From the NCBI RefSeq assembly GCF_900660715.1, contig NZ_LR215047.1, positions 248,001 through 312,000 of the forward strand: a stretch of 64,000 nt of DNA, in the 5' to 3' direction. This DNA comes from Metamycoplasma arthritidis (GTDB lineage: Bacteria > Bacillota_I > Bacilli_A > Mycoplasmatales > Metamycoplasmataceae). A program made the position numbers and the translations under genes. Positions 10,833-20,068 of this stretch are shown in pieces. The first letter of the stretch is position 1; every line of letters begins with the position of its first letter. The notes under the pieces were generated by a model that was not told the origin of the DNA, did no database searches, and saw only the letters and a list, made by a program, of their open reading frames with translations.

Positions 10833-11603
10833 ATGACATTTCAAGAATCATTTAAACGCCCTAAATTAAACAAAAAAGAAACCAAAATCTACCAAACCTA
10901 TATCAAGAAATTGAGTACTTGGATTTTGCAAAAAGTTACCTCGGCTAATCAAAAAGGAATTTCATTAGGAATCTCAGGAGGCATTGATAGCTCACTTTTA
11001 GCAGTAATTTGCAAACAAATTCCAACGATAAAAACCTATTTCTATCATTTTAAAACGTCAAGCAATCCAGAAATTGAAAGAAACATTAACTTGCTTGCTA
11101 AAAAATTTGATCTTAATATTGAAACAATTGACTTAAGTGATGAATTTAATAGTTTAACTTCAAAACTTAGCATTAATTCTAATCAAGTTTTAGGTAATCT
11201 AAAATCACGGCTATATATGTCAAGTTTATACGCTCTTAGCCAAAAAAATGAAACGTTAGTGTGTGGAACTGACAATTATGATGAACATTTTTTAGGTTAC
11301 TTTACAAAATATGGTGATGGCGGATGTGATATTTTGCCAATCGCTAATATTAAAAAATCTGATGTTTATGCTTTAGCTAATATGTTGGGTGTTCCGGATG
11401 AAATCATTGATCGAAAACCCAGTGCTGATTTATGCGAAAATCAATCTGATGAAGGTGATTTAGGGTTTAGTTATGAAACTTTTGAAAAATGATTAATTGA
11501 TCCTAATTTAGTTTCTAAAGAAATTGCTGATTCTATTACTCACTATCATAAAATTTCTAATCACAAACGTCTTGAAATCCCTCGTGGTCCTAAGTTAAAA
11601 TAA
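10833..11603 (+). CDS. nadE: NH3-dependent NAD+ synthetase
   Basis: Amidates deamido-NAD to NAD+, the last step of the salvage and de novo routes. The 256 residues are the length of the ammonia-dependent form; no glutaminase domain is present. The ATP pyrophosphatase P-loop is SGGIDSS (about residues 50-56), and GTDNYDEHFLGYFTKYGDGG and the DRKPSADLCENQSDE stretch match conserved substrate-binding segments. UGA-Trp at 11490. Upstream -10 spacing suggests leaderless translation. Confidence 0.96.
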
Positions 11604-11714
11604 TTAATAATAAAACATTAATTTTTATCTTGCTAATAGTCTTTTTTAAAAATAAAATGCTTATTTTATTTACTTTTATAGACTAGATTTTACTACTCAA
11701 TAAAGAAGGAAAAA

Positions 11715-12572
11715 ATGTTTTATCAAATCAATAAAAAAAGAGGGATTTCAAGCTTCAAAGCTATTAAAGAATTTGCCAAAGAAAATCATATTAAAAAAAT
11801 TGGTCACGCCGGTACTTTAGATCCTCTAGCACAAGGACTTTTAATAGTCGCAACTGACCAAGACACTAAAATGCTTTCTTTGATTGCAAACGATGATAAA
11901 GAATATTATGTAAAAGCTTTTTTACATCGTTCAAGTGCAAGTTACGATGAAGGTGAACCAATTACCTATTTAGAAAATAAACACATCACTAAAGAAATGT
12001 TGCTAAAAGTTTTAGATGAGCTTAAAAATACCACCACACAACTACCACCTGCTTTTAGCGCCAAAAAAGTAAATGGGGTACGAAGCTATTTACTAGCAAG
12101 GGATAATAAAAATGTGGTTCTAAAACCTAATGCCATTAAAATTCACTACATAAAATTAATTGATTTTAACTATGAAGAGCAGAGTTTTATTTTTGAAACT
12201 AAAGTATCAAAAGGCACTTATATTCGGTCGATGGTGCATGATATAGGTCTAATGTTGGCCACCGATGCTTGCACAAATATTTTGAAAAGAACTAAGGTTG
12301 GAAACATTTCTTTAGATGAAAAAAATAACTTTTCAAAAATTAATGATATTAGGAAATTATTTGGGGTATCATTATATACGTTAACAAAAAATCAAATTAT
12401 TTTGCTCGCCAAACAGCAGCCGCTTTTTATTGAAAATTTGGCAATGCAAAATGATCAAACAATATTTACTTTCTTAAACGAAATAATCGGATACGGAACG
12501 GTCGAACATGGTAATATAAAATTTACCAAACTTTTTTACCCCGTTTTAGACAAGATTATTAAAGGAGAATAG
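11715..12572 (+). CDS. truB: tRNA pseudouridine-55 synthase, TruB
   Basis: Converts U55 of the T loop in most tRNAs to pseudouridine. The 285 residues hold the catalytic segment KIGHAGTLDPLAQGLL with the Asp nucleophile near residue 39, the PPAFSAKKVNG motif, and VSKGTYIRSMVHDIG. No UGA codon is used. The ATG at 11715 follows AGAAGGAAAAA. The HAD phosphatase gene starts 5 nt after its stop, so the pair is an operon. In many Firmicutes truB is followed by ribF; here it is not. Confidence 0.96.
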   Translation: MFYQINKKRGISSFKAIKEFAKENHIKKIGHAGTLDPLAQGLLIVATDQDTKMLSLIANDDKEYYVKAFLHRSSASYDEGEPITYLENKHITKEMLLKVLDELKNTTTQLPPAFSAKKVNGVRSYLLARDNKNVVLKPNAIKIHYIKLIDFNYEEQSFIFETKVSKGTYIRSMVHDIGLMLATDACTNILKRTKVGNISLDEKNNFSKINDIRKLFGVSLYTLTKNQIILLAKQQPLFIENLAMQNDQTIFTFLNEIIGYGTVEHGNIKFTKLFYPVLDKIIKGE

Positions 12573-12577
12573 CAATT

Positions 12578-13381
12578 ATGACAAAATACAAAATTATCGC
12601 TTTTGACATTGATGGTACACTGCTTCCATTTGGAATTGATGAGCTTTCACCACGTCTAAAAGAAATGTTTGAAAAACTAAAAGCAAACGGATATATTAAT
12701 GTTCTTTGCACCGGCCGTGATATTTTTACTGTTGGCAAGCAAATCAATAATCCTTATGTTGACTATTTTATTGGTGCGAATGGAACTTTTATTTTAGATT
12801 TAAGAACTAACGAATATGTTTTTGAAAAAACAATTGCTTATGAAGATTATTTAAAATTCCAGGAATTTGCCAAAGAAAACCAATTAGCATTTTCGTTTGT
12901 TGGTAATAAATGAGGCTACTATAACGATCTTTTTAATATTGATCACTGATACTATCGTCCTTATAAAGATAAATTCCTTTCAGTCGAAGAATTTCAAAAG
13001 CAAAACGATAAAAATTATTTAATTACCGTAACTTGCAAAAATCCTCAAGAAGTTTCAAAAAAACTTACTAAATTCTTTGAAGATAACAACATTGATCTAT
13101 GAGTTTTAGCCGAATGAAGTGGTGGCGTATTTATTTCTGCTAGAGAAATTACCAAAGCAACTGGTCTAAAAATCCTAACTGATCTTTTAGGATATTCGTT
13201 AGAAGAAGTTGTTGCCTTTGGTGATAGTGAAAATGACATCGAAATGCTTCGAGCTGTTGGACTAGGAATTGCAATGGGCAATGGTGAAGATGTTACCAAA
13301 GAAGTAGCTAATGAAATTTGTTTACCAGTTACTGAAGATGGACCGTATTTTAAACTTCGTGAAAAAGGTTTTTTTTACTAA
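12578..13381 (+). CDS. Cof-type HAD-superfamily phosphatase
   Basis: Soluble HAD phosphatase, probably acting on sugar phosphates or a flavin/pyridoxal-type phosphate; the substrate is not readable. The 267 residues show all four HAD motifs: DIDGTL (residues 9-14, catalytic Asp), CTGRD, a Lys in the AREITKATG region and GDSENDIEML, with the type IIB cap in the middle. Four UGA-Trp codons. It follows truB by 5 nt and has a terminator downstream. Mycoplasmas usually carry several paralogues. Confidence 0.92.
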
Positions 13382-13430
13382 CATCAGTTAACCTAACATT
13401 TTTTTAATTAATAATTGCTTTATATAAAAT

Positions 13431-13470
13431 AAAAAACACTTGAGCTTTATAAGGCCAAGTATTTTTTTTA
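13431..13470. terminator. Bidirectional terminator
   Basis: An A-rich arm with ACTTG pairs with CAAGT followed by eight T. It lies between the converging phosphatase and pseudouridine synthase genes and can serve both. Confidence 0.65.
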
Positions 13471-13502
13471 ATTTTAAAAAAAGGTTTATTAAAAAAGAAA
13501 AC

Positions 13503-14258
13503 TTATTTTTGATGATTGCCTAAATATTTTTGTTTAAGGGCAAGCGTTTTTAAATTTTGTACTTCGCTTTCACTCAAATGGCGAGTTTTGCCAATCTTTA
13601 GATTAGCGTCAGTGATCGGTCCATAACTTACGCGATGAAGTTCTTTTACATAATTATTCACTAGTAAAAAGAGATTTTTTACATGGTGGTTTCTACCTTC
13701 GTACAAACTAACACTATATTTAAAAGGCGCCAATTTGCTAAGGCTTTGACTAGACTTTTTGCCATTTAGTATTACTTTGTTACTATTTAGATAATTAAAA
13801 TCGCCCTCGGAAAGTTCTTTTTCTAGAACAACTTCATAAACTCTTTTAATATTGGCAGACGGATGTGCTATTAAATTAGCAAAATCACCGTCGTTAGTAA
13901 CCAAAATAATTCCTGTACTATTAAAATCCAATCTTCCAACCGAATAGGCATATTCTTTTAGGCCCATATACTCGTAAATTGTTTTTCTTTTTTCAGGATC
14001 TTTTAAGGTGCAAATAGTATTTTTAGGCTTATTAAAAACTAAATAAAACTTTGGGGGCTTAATATTTAATTTTTTTCCATCAATAAAGATTTGATCGTCC
14101 GCTAATACTCTTTGGCCTAAAGTGGCGACTTGGTGATTGATTTTGATCCGTTTTTGCTTAATAAGCTCTTCGGCCTGTCTTCTCGAACAATAGCCTACTT
14201 GACTAATGGCTTTTTGAATTTTAATTGTTTTTTCAAACTCATCTTTAGTTTCAGTCAT
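13503..14258 (-). CDS. RluB/RsuA-family rRNA pseudouridine synthase
   Basis: Modifies a uridine in rRNA. The 251 residues have an S4 RNA-binding domain at about 12-60 (KAISQVGYCSRRQAEELI), then the catalytic domain with the family motif SVGRLDFNSTGIILVTNDG, in which the Asp of GRLD is the nucleophile. EGRNHHVKNLF matches the later EGRxRQV motif with RQ replaced by HH. Whether it acts on 23S (RluB type) or 16S (RsuA type) is not certain. Not interrupted by UGA. Monocistronic. Confidence 0.9.
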   Translation of the reverse strand: MTETKDEFEKTIKIQKAISQVGYCSRRQAEELIKQKRIKINHQVATLGQRVLADDQIFIDGKKLNIKPPKFYLVFNKPKNTICTLKDPEKRKTIYEYMGLKEYAYSVGRLDFNSTGIILVTNDGDFANLIAHPSANIKRVYEVVLEKELSEGDFNYLNSNKVILNGKKSSQSLSKLAPFKYSVSLYEGRNHHVKNLFLLVNNYVKELHRVSYGPITDANLKIGKTRHLSESEVQNLKTLALKQKYLGNHQK

Positions 14259-14364
14259 AGTGCGACTAATTATAAGCCATATTTATTTATAAATATTAAA
14301 CTAAGCGGTTGCCATGCCTCTTTAGTATTACTAAAGCGTGATAAATTTATGTTTGAGGAGGAAA

Positions 14365-14688
14365 ATGGAAAAGCTAAGAAACTACAATATTGATTTAACT
14401 AGTAGCTTTGCTCTTAAAAGGCGATTAATTAATGACTTTTGTAAGTTAGCAATGGCGAAAAACGAATATAACAAAATTAAAAGTAATTCCGCACAAGATA
14501 AAAATATTTTAGATGCATTTTTAAAATCATTGGGCCATGATTATCTGAAGATTTTTACTAAAAATTTTTTGATTAAAGAAGATCTTTATGGAAGTTGGTA
14601 TCTAAATTATTGATCCAAAACAACGTATTATAAAAAACTGAACTATGTTGTTAATTTATTTTTGAGGTACATTAGCGATGTGAACTAA
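14365..14688 (+). CDS. Uncharacterised 107-residue protein
   Basis: Small basic protein with a strong ribosome site, GAGGAGG at 14355-14361, which fixes this start over the ATG at 14338. It has no signal peptide. C-terminal residues SWYLNYWSKTTYYKKLNYVVNLFLRYI include UGA-Trp. It may be a member of the small family I recall as MG284/MPN403, which lies near acpP in some mycoplasmas; the link is from memory. It begins a four-gene run ending in acpP. Confidence 0.7.
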
Positions 14689-14701
14689 TATACCTCAAAC
14701 T

Positions 14702-15817
14702 ATGCAACGGTCAGCAGTTTCGCAACAACAAATCATTCAAGAAAAACTACTCTATCGACTTGAAAGAAGAATTTTCAGTCAAACTTATGTGAATGCCAAT
14801 GAAAGTTTTGAACTAAAAGTAAGAAAGCTACTAGAAACTGATGAATTAATTATTGAGTTTCATTACACCAACCGTGACGCTCGCTTAACTAATGTAGAAG
14901 CAATTGCAACCATTAACAATAAAGAAATTCATTTTAATAGAGTGAATTCGAGTGGCGGAAAATATGTGTTTGCCGCCATTCTTAAAAAAGATAAAGATTG
15001 AAATAATTTCAAATGAATTGATTTAAAAAACATTAATTTTGAACTAGCCACTAAAGAGGGTTACTGGCAAACATATCAAAAGCTTTATGGCATAACTTAT
15101 TATTTTGGCCACCCTAGCATGCAAAAGGACATTAATGTATCTAGCGAAGGCATCAATCTAAGATTGCTTACTCTATTTTCAATTAAGTGCTTTAATGAAG
15201 AGGATATTCAAAAAAGTGCTTTTAAAAATAGTTACAGTGAATGGCTAAATTTTGTAGCAATCCCACGCGAACTTAAACAGGGTGTTTGAAACCAAGTTTT
15301 ATATGATTTAGAACTTTATAAAACGACATCAAAAGATAATAAAAAAAACTACAACCTAAATCAAACTGATCATAATGGCATTAAAGTAAAAGGAACAATT
15401 GCAAATCGATCAATTGAAGGGAAGTTTCAATTAATTTGCAATATTTTTGGCAAAGAAAACACAATTGCAATTAACTCCAATAGTTATTATGACCATCGAC
15501 AAAAGAAAACCATATTTAGTCCCGACCATTTGCAATCACAATTAGGCTTGTTATTACCACTCAATTTTTATGGTAATTTTAGTCACCAAACAACAATTGA
15601 TTTTGGCGATCAATTAAAAGATTTTAAATTAACTTACAATCAAAAAATTTCAAATCCTTATTTTTCGCCAACAATTGGAAAAGTAAAACTTAAAACAATT
15701 GAGTACAACAAGATCCCCATGTTAGAAAAATGACAAACCATCAAGTATGAAAACATTAATAAGATTAATAAAGAAAATATTACATTAGAAGAAATAGGAA
15801 AAATTGGAGGTGAATAA
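14702..15817 (+). CDS. Uncharacterised 371-residue protein
   Basis: I recognise no catalytic motif. The protein has no signal peptide, and beta-strand-rich patterns predominate (repeated alternation of polar and aliphatic residues), for example ELKVRKLLETDELIIEFHY. It uses several UGA-Trp codons. Start at 14702 lies 13 nt after the preceding stop without a convincing ribosome site, so coupling is likely. The next gene starts 1 nt after its stop and has its GGAGG inside this gene's end. Related mycoplasma proteins may be those labelled MHO_1580 family, recalled and not checked. Confidence 0.72.
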
Positions 15818-15818
15818 A

Positions 15819-16370
15819 ATGACAAAAAAATCAAGAATATTTTTATGAAGTTCACTAGCTACCATCTCGGTCTTAGCAATTGGTGGAACCGCAACAGCTA
15901 TGTACTTTCATAATAAAAAAGCTGAATCAAAAGATGCCAAGGATCAAAATCGACTTAAAAAAGATAACGATATTAAAAATAAGAAGGATAGTAATAAAAA
16001 AGAATCGCCTAAAGAAGAAGGACCGAAGTTAAATCCCAAAGATAATGACGATAATGGTGGCGAAGGCAACGACATTGAAGAAGAGCCTAAATATAAAACT
16101 ATCCCTTCAAGCGAAATTTTTCCGTTGGTCAATAGTCTTGATTATTATGATAAGCTAAATTTCCGCAATGGACAAGCTTGAATTGACGAAGATATGATTG
16201 CTTTTATCATTAAAGACATTGTTAGTCGTATGACAATTACTTATGGCAAAATCAAATACTCGTATAAAGTCATTTCTGACCAAGAAGTTTTAATTAGTTT
16301 TATTTGATATTCACAAGAAAAGTACGAAAAATCATTTAGAACTTATCGCATTTTTGTTAATAAAGTATAA
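15819..16370 (+). CDS. Uncharacterised anchored protein, 183 residues
   Basis: N-terminal residues 1-30 (MTKKSRIFLWSSLA then a hydrophobic run) form one membrane anchor without a lipobox. Residues about 31-90 are a highly charged, low-complexity linker of Lys, Asp, Glu and Asn. The remaining 90 residues form a small folded domain with several aromatic residues. GGAGG at 15806-15810 supports the start. It shares a run with the 371-residue gene, and the acpP promoter overlaps its stop. A partner on the outside of the membrane for the upstream protein is possible but only inferred. Confidence 0.75.
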
Positions 16371-16371
16371 T
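16366..16371 (+). promoter_or_regulatory. -10 box of acpP inside the upstream stop
   Basis: TATAAT overlaps the TAA of the preceding gene (16368-16370) and ends 9 nt before the acpP ATG. It implies an independent, nearly leaderless acpP transcript. Confidence 0.5.
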
Positions 16372-16380
16372 TGTCATGCT

Positions 16381-16602
16381 ATGGACATTCAAAAATTAGT
16401 GTTTAACGAAATTAAAAAATTAACTAGAAATAGTTTTGATGCTTCATCAAGTCTAAAAGACCTTGATATTGATAGTTTAGATTTTATTGTCCTAGTGACG
16501 AGCGTTGAAGAAAAATACAACATAACCATTAGTGATGATGAACTAATGAAGCTAAAAACTATTCAAGATATTATTGATTGTTTAAATAAAAAATTAAATT
16601 AA
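16381..16602 (+). CDS. acpP: Acyl carrier protein-like protein
   Basis: Small acidic helical protein of 73 residues with the phosphopantetheine attachment motif DIDSLDFI; the modified residue is Ser in DSL (about residue 32). It carries acyl chains as thioesters. No fatty-acid synthase genes are visible here, in line with mycoplasmas that keep an orphan ACP, perhaps for lipid salvage or another acyl transfer. The start at 16381 rather than 16354 is chosen from the ACP fold length and the -10 box, which lies between those two ATGs. Confidence 0.9.
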   Translation: MDIQKLVFNEIKKLTRNSFDASSSLKDLDIDSLDFIVLVTSVEEKYNITISDDELMKLKTIQDIIDCLNKKLN

Positions 16603-16639
16603 ATTTTATTATAAAATTATTTAGCAACAAACTACCAAT

Positions 16640-16714
16640 AGGGGTATAGTTCAATGGTAGAACAACAGGCTTCAACCCTGTGTGTTGTGGGTTCGAGTCC
16701 TGCTACCCCTGCCA
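16640..16714 (+). tRNA. tRNA-Trp (UCA), reads UGA
   Basis: Acceptor AGGGGTA pairs with TACCCCT, discriminator G, CCA encoded. The anticodon stem ACAGG/CCTGT encloses loop CTTCAAC, so the anticodon is UCA, which decodes UGA (and UGG by wobble). It is direct evidence for the mycoplasma genetic code used by almost every gene in this window. Confidence 0.96.
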
Positions 16715-16740
16715 TTTGCTTAATTGCATCTTAATTTTTT

Positions 16741-16771
16741 AAATGAGTCTTAATAATTGAGGCTCATTTTT
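16741..16771 (+). terminator. Terminator of tRNA-Trp
   Basis: AAATGAG pairs with CTCATTT around an A/T-rich loop and is followed by a T run. Confidence 0.6.
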
Positions 16772-16795
16772 AGTTTGAATTTTTGCAATAAATAA

Positions 16796-16824
16796 AATAA
16801 AAAGCCTATAAATAGGCTTATTTT
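16796..16824. terminator. Terminator of tRNA-Thr
   Basis: AAGCCTAT pairs perfectly with ATAGGCTT around a 2-nt loop, with A-rich and T-rich flanks. It lies just past the 3' end of minus-strand tRNA-Thr. Confidence 0.7.
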
Positions 16825-16841
16825 GGCACATTTCCGTGAAA

Positions 16842-16916
16842 TGGTGCCGTCTACTGGAATTGAACCAGCGACCCCTTCCTTACCATGGAAGTGCTCTGCC
16901 CCTGAGCTAAGACGGC
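16842..16916 (-). tRNA. tRNA-Thr (GGU)
   Basis: Acceptor GCCGTCT pairs with AGACGGC, CCA is encoded, the anticodon stem is CTTCC/GGAAG and the loop ATGGTAA gives anticodon GGU. It converges on tRNA-Trp. Confidence 0.95.
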
Positions 16917-17012
16917 TTTTTTGCTTAATCATTATAACAATTTTTATAACATATGTTAAATTTTTGGAAAATGTCTTTGGTTAAACTATTAATTTGAATA
17001 ATATTTTTTTGC

Positions 17013-17018
17013 TATAAT
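17013..17018 (+). promoter_or_regulatory. -10 box of prfA, leaderless
   Basis: TATAAT ends 9 nt before the ATG at 17028; the gap is A-rich with no ribosome site. Confidence 0.5.
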
Positions 17019-17027
17019 AAAAAAATT

Positions 17028-18107
17028 ATGGAAAAGACAATGTACACCTCTTTAATTTCAATTAAAGAAAAATATGAATTATTAGCTCAAGAACTAACTA
17101 AGCTAGAAATTTTTAACGATATTAAAAAATACACTAAAATTCAAAAAGAACATGCTTCAATTGAAGACATCGCTATCGCTTTTATTAATTATTTAGCCGC
17201 AGAATCGTCATATAACTTATCAAAAGAAATTTTGCAAAACGAAAAGGATGAAGAGTTAATTGCCTTGGCAAAAGAAGATATTGATGAGCAAAGCACATTA
17301 ATGCAAAAGCTTGAACAAGAGCTAAAAGAACTACTACTTCCTCAAGATGAAAATGACAACAAAAATGTCATTATGGAAATAAGAGGAGCGGCCGGTGGCG
17401 ATGAAGGTGATATTTTTTCTGGCGATTTGTTTAAAATGTATCAAAAGTTCTGTGAAGCAAATGACTTTAAAATAAAAATTGTTGATTCAGTATACGGCAC
17501 TGCTGGTGGATATAGTAGAATCGTTTTCATAGTTAAGGGTGAAAAAGTCTTTTCTAAATTGAAATTTGAACGTGGTGTGCATCGTGTACAAAGAGTGCCT
17601 CAAACCGAGACTCAAGGAAGAGTTCACACTTCAACTGCAACAGTTACAGTTCTTCCCGAAGTTGATGATGATGTTAAAATTGAAATTAGACCAGAAGACA
17701 TCGAAGTTGATGTTTTTCGTAGCTCTGGTGCTGGTGGACAATCAGTTAACACCACTGACTCAGCAGTACGGATTACTCACAAAAAAACTGGCATTATAGT
17801 AACTAGTCAAGATGAACGTAGTCAAATTATGAACCGTGAAACTGCTTTAAAAATTCTTAAAGCTAAACTCTATGAAATTGAAGTTAAAAAGCGGGAAGAA
17901 GAAGAACAAGGCTTAAGAAAATTGGCAGGAACTGGTGATCGTAGCGAAAAAATTCGTACCTATAATTATCCTCAAGATCGAATTACCGATCATCGAATTG
18001 GCTTTTCACTTTCGCTTAAAAATGTTATGGAAGGCAATTTGGACAAAATTATTGATGCTTTAATTGCCGATGAAAAAGCTCTAAAGATTAAAGCTGCAGG
18101 ATTTTAA
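17028..18107 (+). CDS. prfA: Peptide chain release factor 1
   Basis: Ends translation at UAA and UAG. The 359 residues match the family. The stop-codon recognition tripeptide is PQT (PxT type, in [10 protein letters not shown]) and the catalytic GGQ lies in GAGGQSVN near residue 233. With UGA reassigned to Trp, RF1 alone should be enough. prmC, which methylates the GGQ glutamine, starts 5 nt after the stop. An internal ATG at 17040 could also serve as start ([10 protein letters not shown]), as the family N-terminus varies. Confidence 0.97.
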   Translation: MEKTMYTSLISIKEKYELLAQELTKLEIFNDIKKYTKIQKEHASIEDIAIAFINYLAAESSYNLSKEILQNEKDEELIALAKEDIDEQSTLMQKLEQELKELLLPQDENDNKNVIMEIRGAAGGDEGDIFSGDLFKMYQKFCEANDFKIKIVDSVYGTAGGYSRIVFIVKGEKVFSKLKFERGVHRVQRVPQTETQGRVHTSTATVTVLPEVDDDVKIEIRPEDIEVDVFRSSGAGGQSVNTTDSAVRITHKKTGIIVTSQDERSQIMNRETALKILKAKLYEIEVKKREEEEQGLRKLAGTGDRSEKIRTYNYPQDRITDHRIGFSLSLKNVMEGNLDKIIDALIADEKALKIKAAGF

Positions 18108-18112
18108 TTTTA

Positions 18113-18820
18113 ATGATTGATAAACACATTTTACTAAGGGAAAAAGAACGTTACAATTTACCTTTAGAGATTTCAAATAAAGAGCTAAAACTACTAAAAA
18201 AAGACTGCCCTGTACAAAAAATCATTGGCTATCAAGAAATGCAAAATGTCTTTATTGATTTATCTTACAAAGTCTTAATTCCGCGATACGAAACTGAAGA
18301 ACTAATAATATCTTCATACCAATATTTAAATAAAAATTCCAAAGTACTAGATTTAGGTTGTGGCTCTGGTTTTATTGGACTGGCTATTAAAAAAAATATT
18401 GGCTGTTATGTGACACTTGTTGATATCTCTAAGCAAGCGATTAAGCAAAGCGAATTAAACGCTAAGTTAAATAACTTGGACGTCAAAATAATTAAGTCAA
18501 ATTGATTTAGTAATGTTAAAAATGATGAAAGATTTGATGTAATTGTCTCTAATCCCCCTTATCTTAATAGAAAAAATCATTTTGCAAAATCACTTTCATA
18601 CGAGCCTAAAATTGCCCTTTTTGCCAAAAAAAGTGGATTATTTTCTTATATGCAAATTTTAAAAAAGGCTAAGAACTATTTAAATGAAAGTGGTAAATTA
18701 ATTTTTGAAATTGATCAAAATAGTGCTATTTTTCTAAAGCAAAATTATCCTAAAGTAATTGTGAAAAAGGATATTAATGGTAAGGATCGCATCGCAATTT
18801 TGCAAAAGGATGACTTATAA
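18113..18820 (+). CDS. prmC: Release factor glutamine methyltransferase, PrmC/HemK
   Basis: SAM-dependent N5-methylation of the glutamine in the release factor GGQ motif. The 235 residues are shorter than the usual 275-285, with a reduced N-terminal helical domain. The SAM motif is VLDLGCGSGFIGLAI, and the catalytic NPPY motif is present (VSNPPYLN). One UGA-Trp at 18504. It is directly downstream of its substrate gene prfA, the usual arrangement. Confidence 0.94.
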
Positions 18821-18833
18821 AAATTAATAAAAT

Positions 18834-18860
18834 TTAGCACTCCAATTTAAATTGTGCTAA
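18834..18860 (+). promoter_or_regulatory. CIRCE-type HrcA operator upstream of dnaJ
   Basis: TTAGCACTC, nine bases, then TTGTGCTAA. The left half matches the consensus fully; the right half (GAGTGCTAA) matches at seven of nine. It overlaps the -10 region, where bound HrcA would block RNA polymerase, so dnaJ is predicted to be heat-inducible. Confidence 0.85.
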
Positions 18861-18863
18861 AAT
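18858..18863 (+). promoter_or_regulatory. -10 box of dnaJ
   Basis: TAAAAT shares its first three bases with the right arm of the CIRCE element and ends 11 nt before the dnaJ ATG, giving a leader of only a few bases. Confidence 0.5.
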
Positions 18864-18874
18864 GTAATTCTATT

Positions 18875-19984
18875 ATGAGTGACAAACAAAAACGAGATTA
18901 TTACGAAGTATTAGGCGTTAGTAAAAATGCTACTGAAAAAGAGATTAAAAGTGCTTATCGTAAACTAGCGATGCAATATCACCCGGATCGCAATAAAGAA
19001 CAAGGAGCAGAAGAAAAATTTAAAGAGGCAACCGAAGCTTACGAAGTTTTATCTGATGCCGAAAAACGTGCTAAGTATGATAAATACGGTCACGGTGCTT
19101 TTGATCAAAGTTCATTCCAATATTCTGATGATCTATTTGGCGATATTTTTAAATCATTTCGTGATTCTTTTACAAGTGGTGGGTTTGGAAGCGGAACTTT
19201 TGAGGATCTTTTCGGTTTCGGGAGATCTTCAAGAAATACTAGAGGCGAAGACTTAGAAAGTACTGTTACCATTGAATTTTTAGATGCTATTTTCGGTAAA
19301 GAAGTTAAGTTAAAATTAAATAAAAGCACGATTTGTTCTAATTGTAATGGTAGCGGAGCTAATAGTCCTAGTGATGTTATTGTTTGTTCAAAATGTAATG
19401 GTCATGGCCAAGTGACAAAGAAAATGGGCTTCTTTAGTACCGTAACAACTTGTCCACAGTGTGGTGGAACAGGGAAAACTATTAAGAATGTTTGCCACGT
19501 TTGTCATGGCAGTACTTACGAAACTAAACAAGTCATTGAAACCGTTAAAATTCCGGCTGGCGTACAAAACATGCAAAGAATTGTTGTTAAGGGTTATGGT
19601 ATGCCTTCTAATCATGGTGGCAAACCTGGCGACTTATATATTTCAATTAATATTAAACCGCACGAATATTACGAAAGAATCAATGACGATATTGTTTTAA
19701 CGGTTCCTGTTTCAATAAAATCGATTTTATTAGAAGAAGAAATTGAGATTCCAACTCCATATGGAAGAACGAAAATCAAACTAAAAAAAGATACTAAATT
19801 AGATGCGGTTATTAAATTAAGTAATTACGGTTTTAGTATCTTGAATTCCAAGAAACGCGGTGATCTAGTTGTGGTTCTTAAACCATATATTCCTTCTCTA
19901 GATAAAGAAGCAAGCGAAGAGTTAAAAATAATTTTTGCAAAAAATGAAGATAATCAATATAAAAAATGATTGGACAAGTTCTAA
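18875..19984 (+). CDS. dnaJ: Chaperone DnaJ (Hsp40)
   Basis: Co-chaperone that delivers clients to DnaK and stimulates its ATPase. The 369 residues have the J domain (about 5-70, with HPDR), a G/F-rich linker, the zinc domain with four repeats [24 protein letters not shown] and CHVCHGST (the last is degenerate in its final Gly), and the C-terminal substrate domains. The start [15 protein letters not shown] is preferred to the ATG at 18854, which lies inside the CIRCE element. The final residues lie past a UGA-Trp. Confidence 0.97.
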
Positions 19985-20068
19985 TCTTTTTTATTTACCC
20001 CAATCAACTTTTTATTGTGTTATTATATTTAGCGTATTTTTTTATATTTTGGGAGTTTTTTAGCACAA

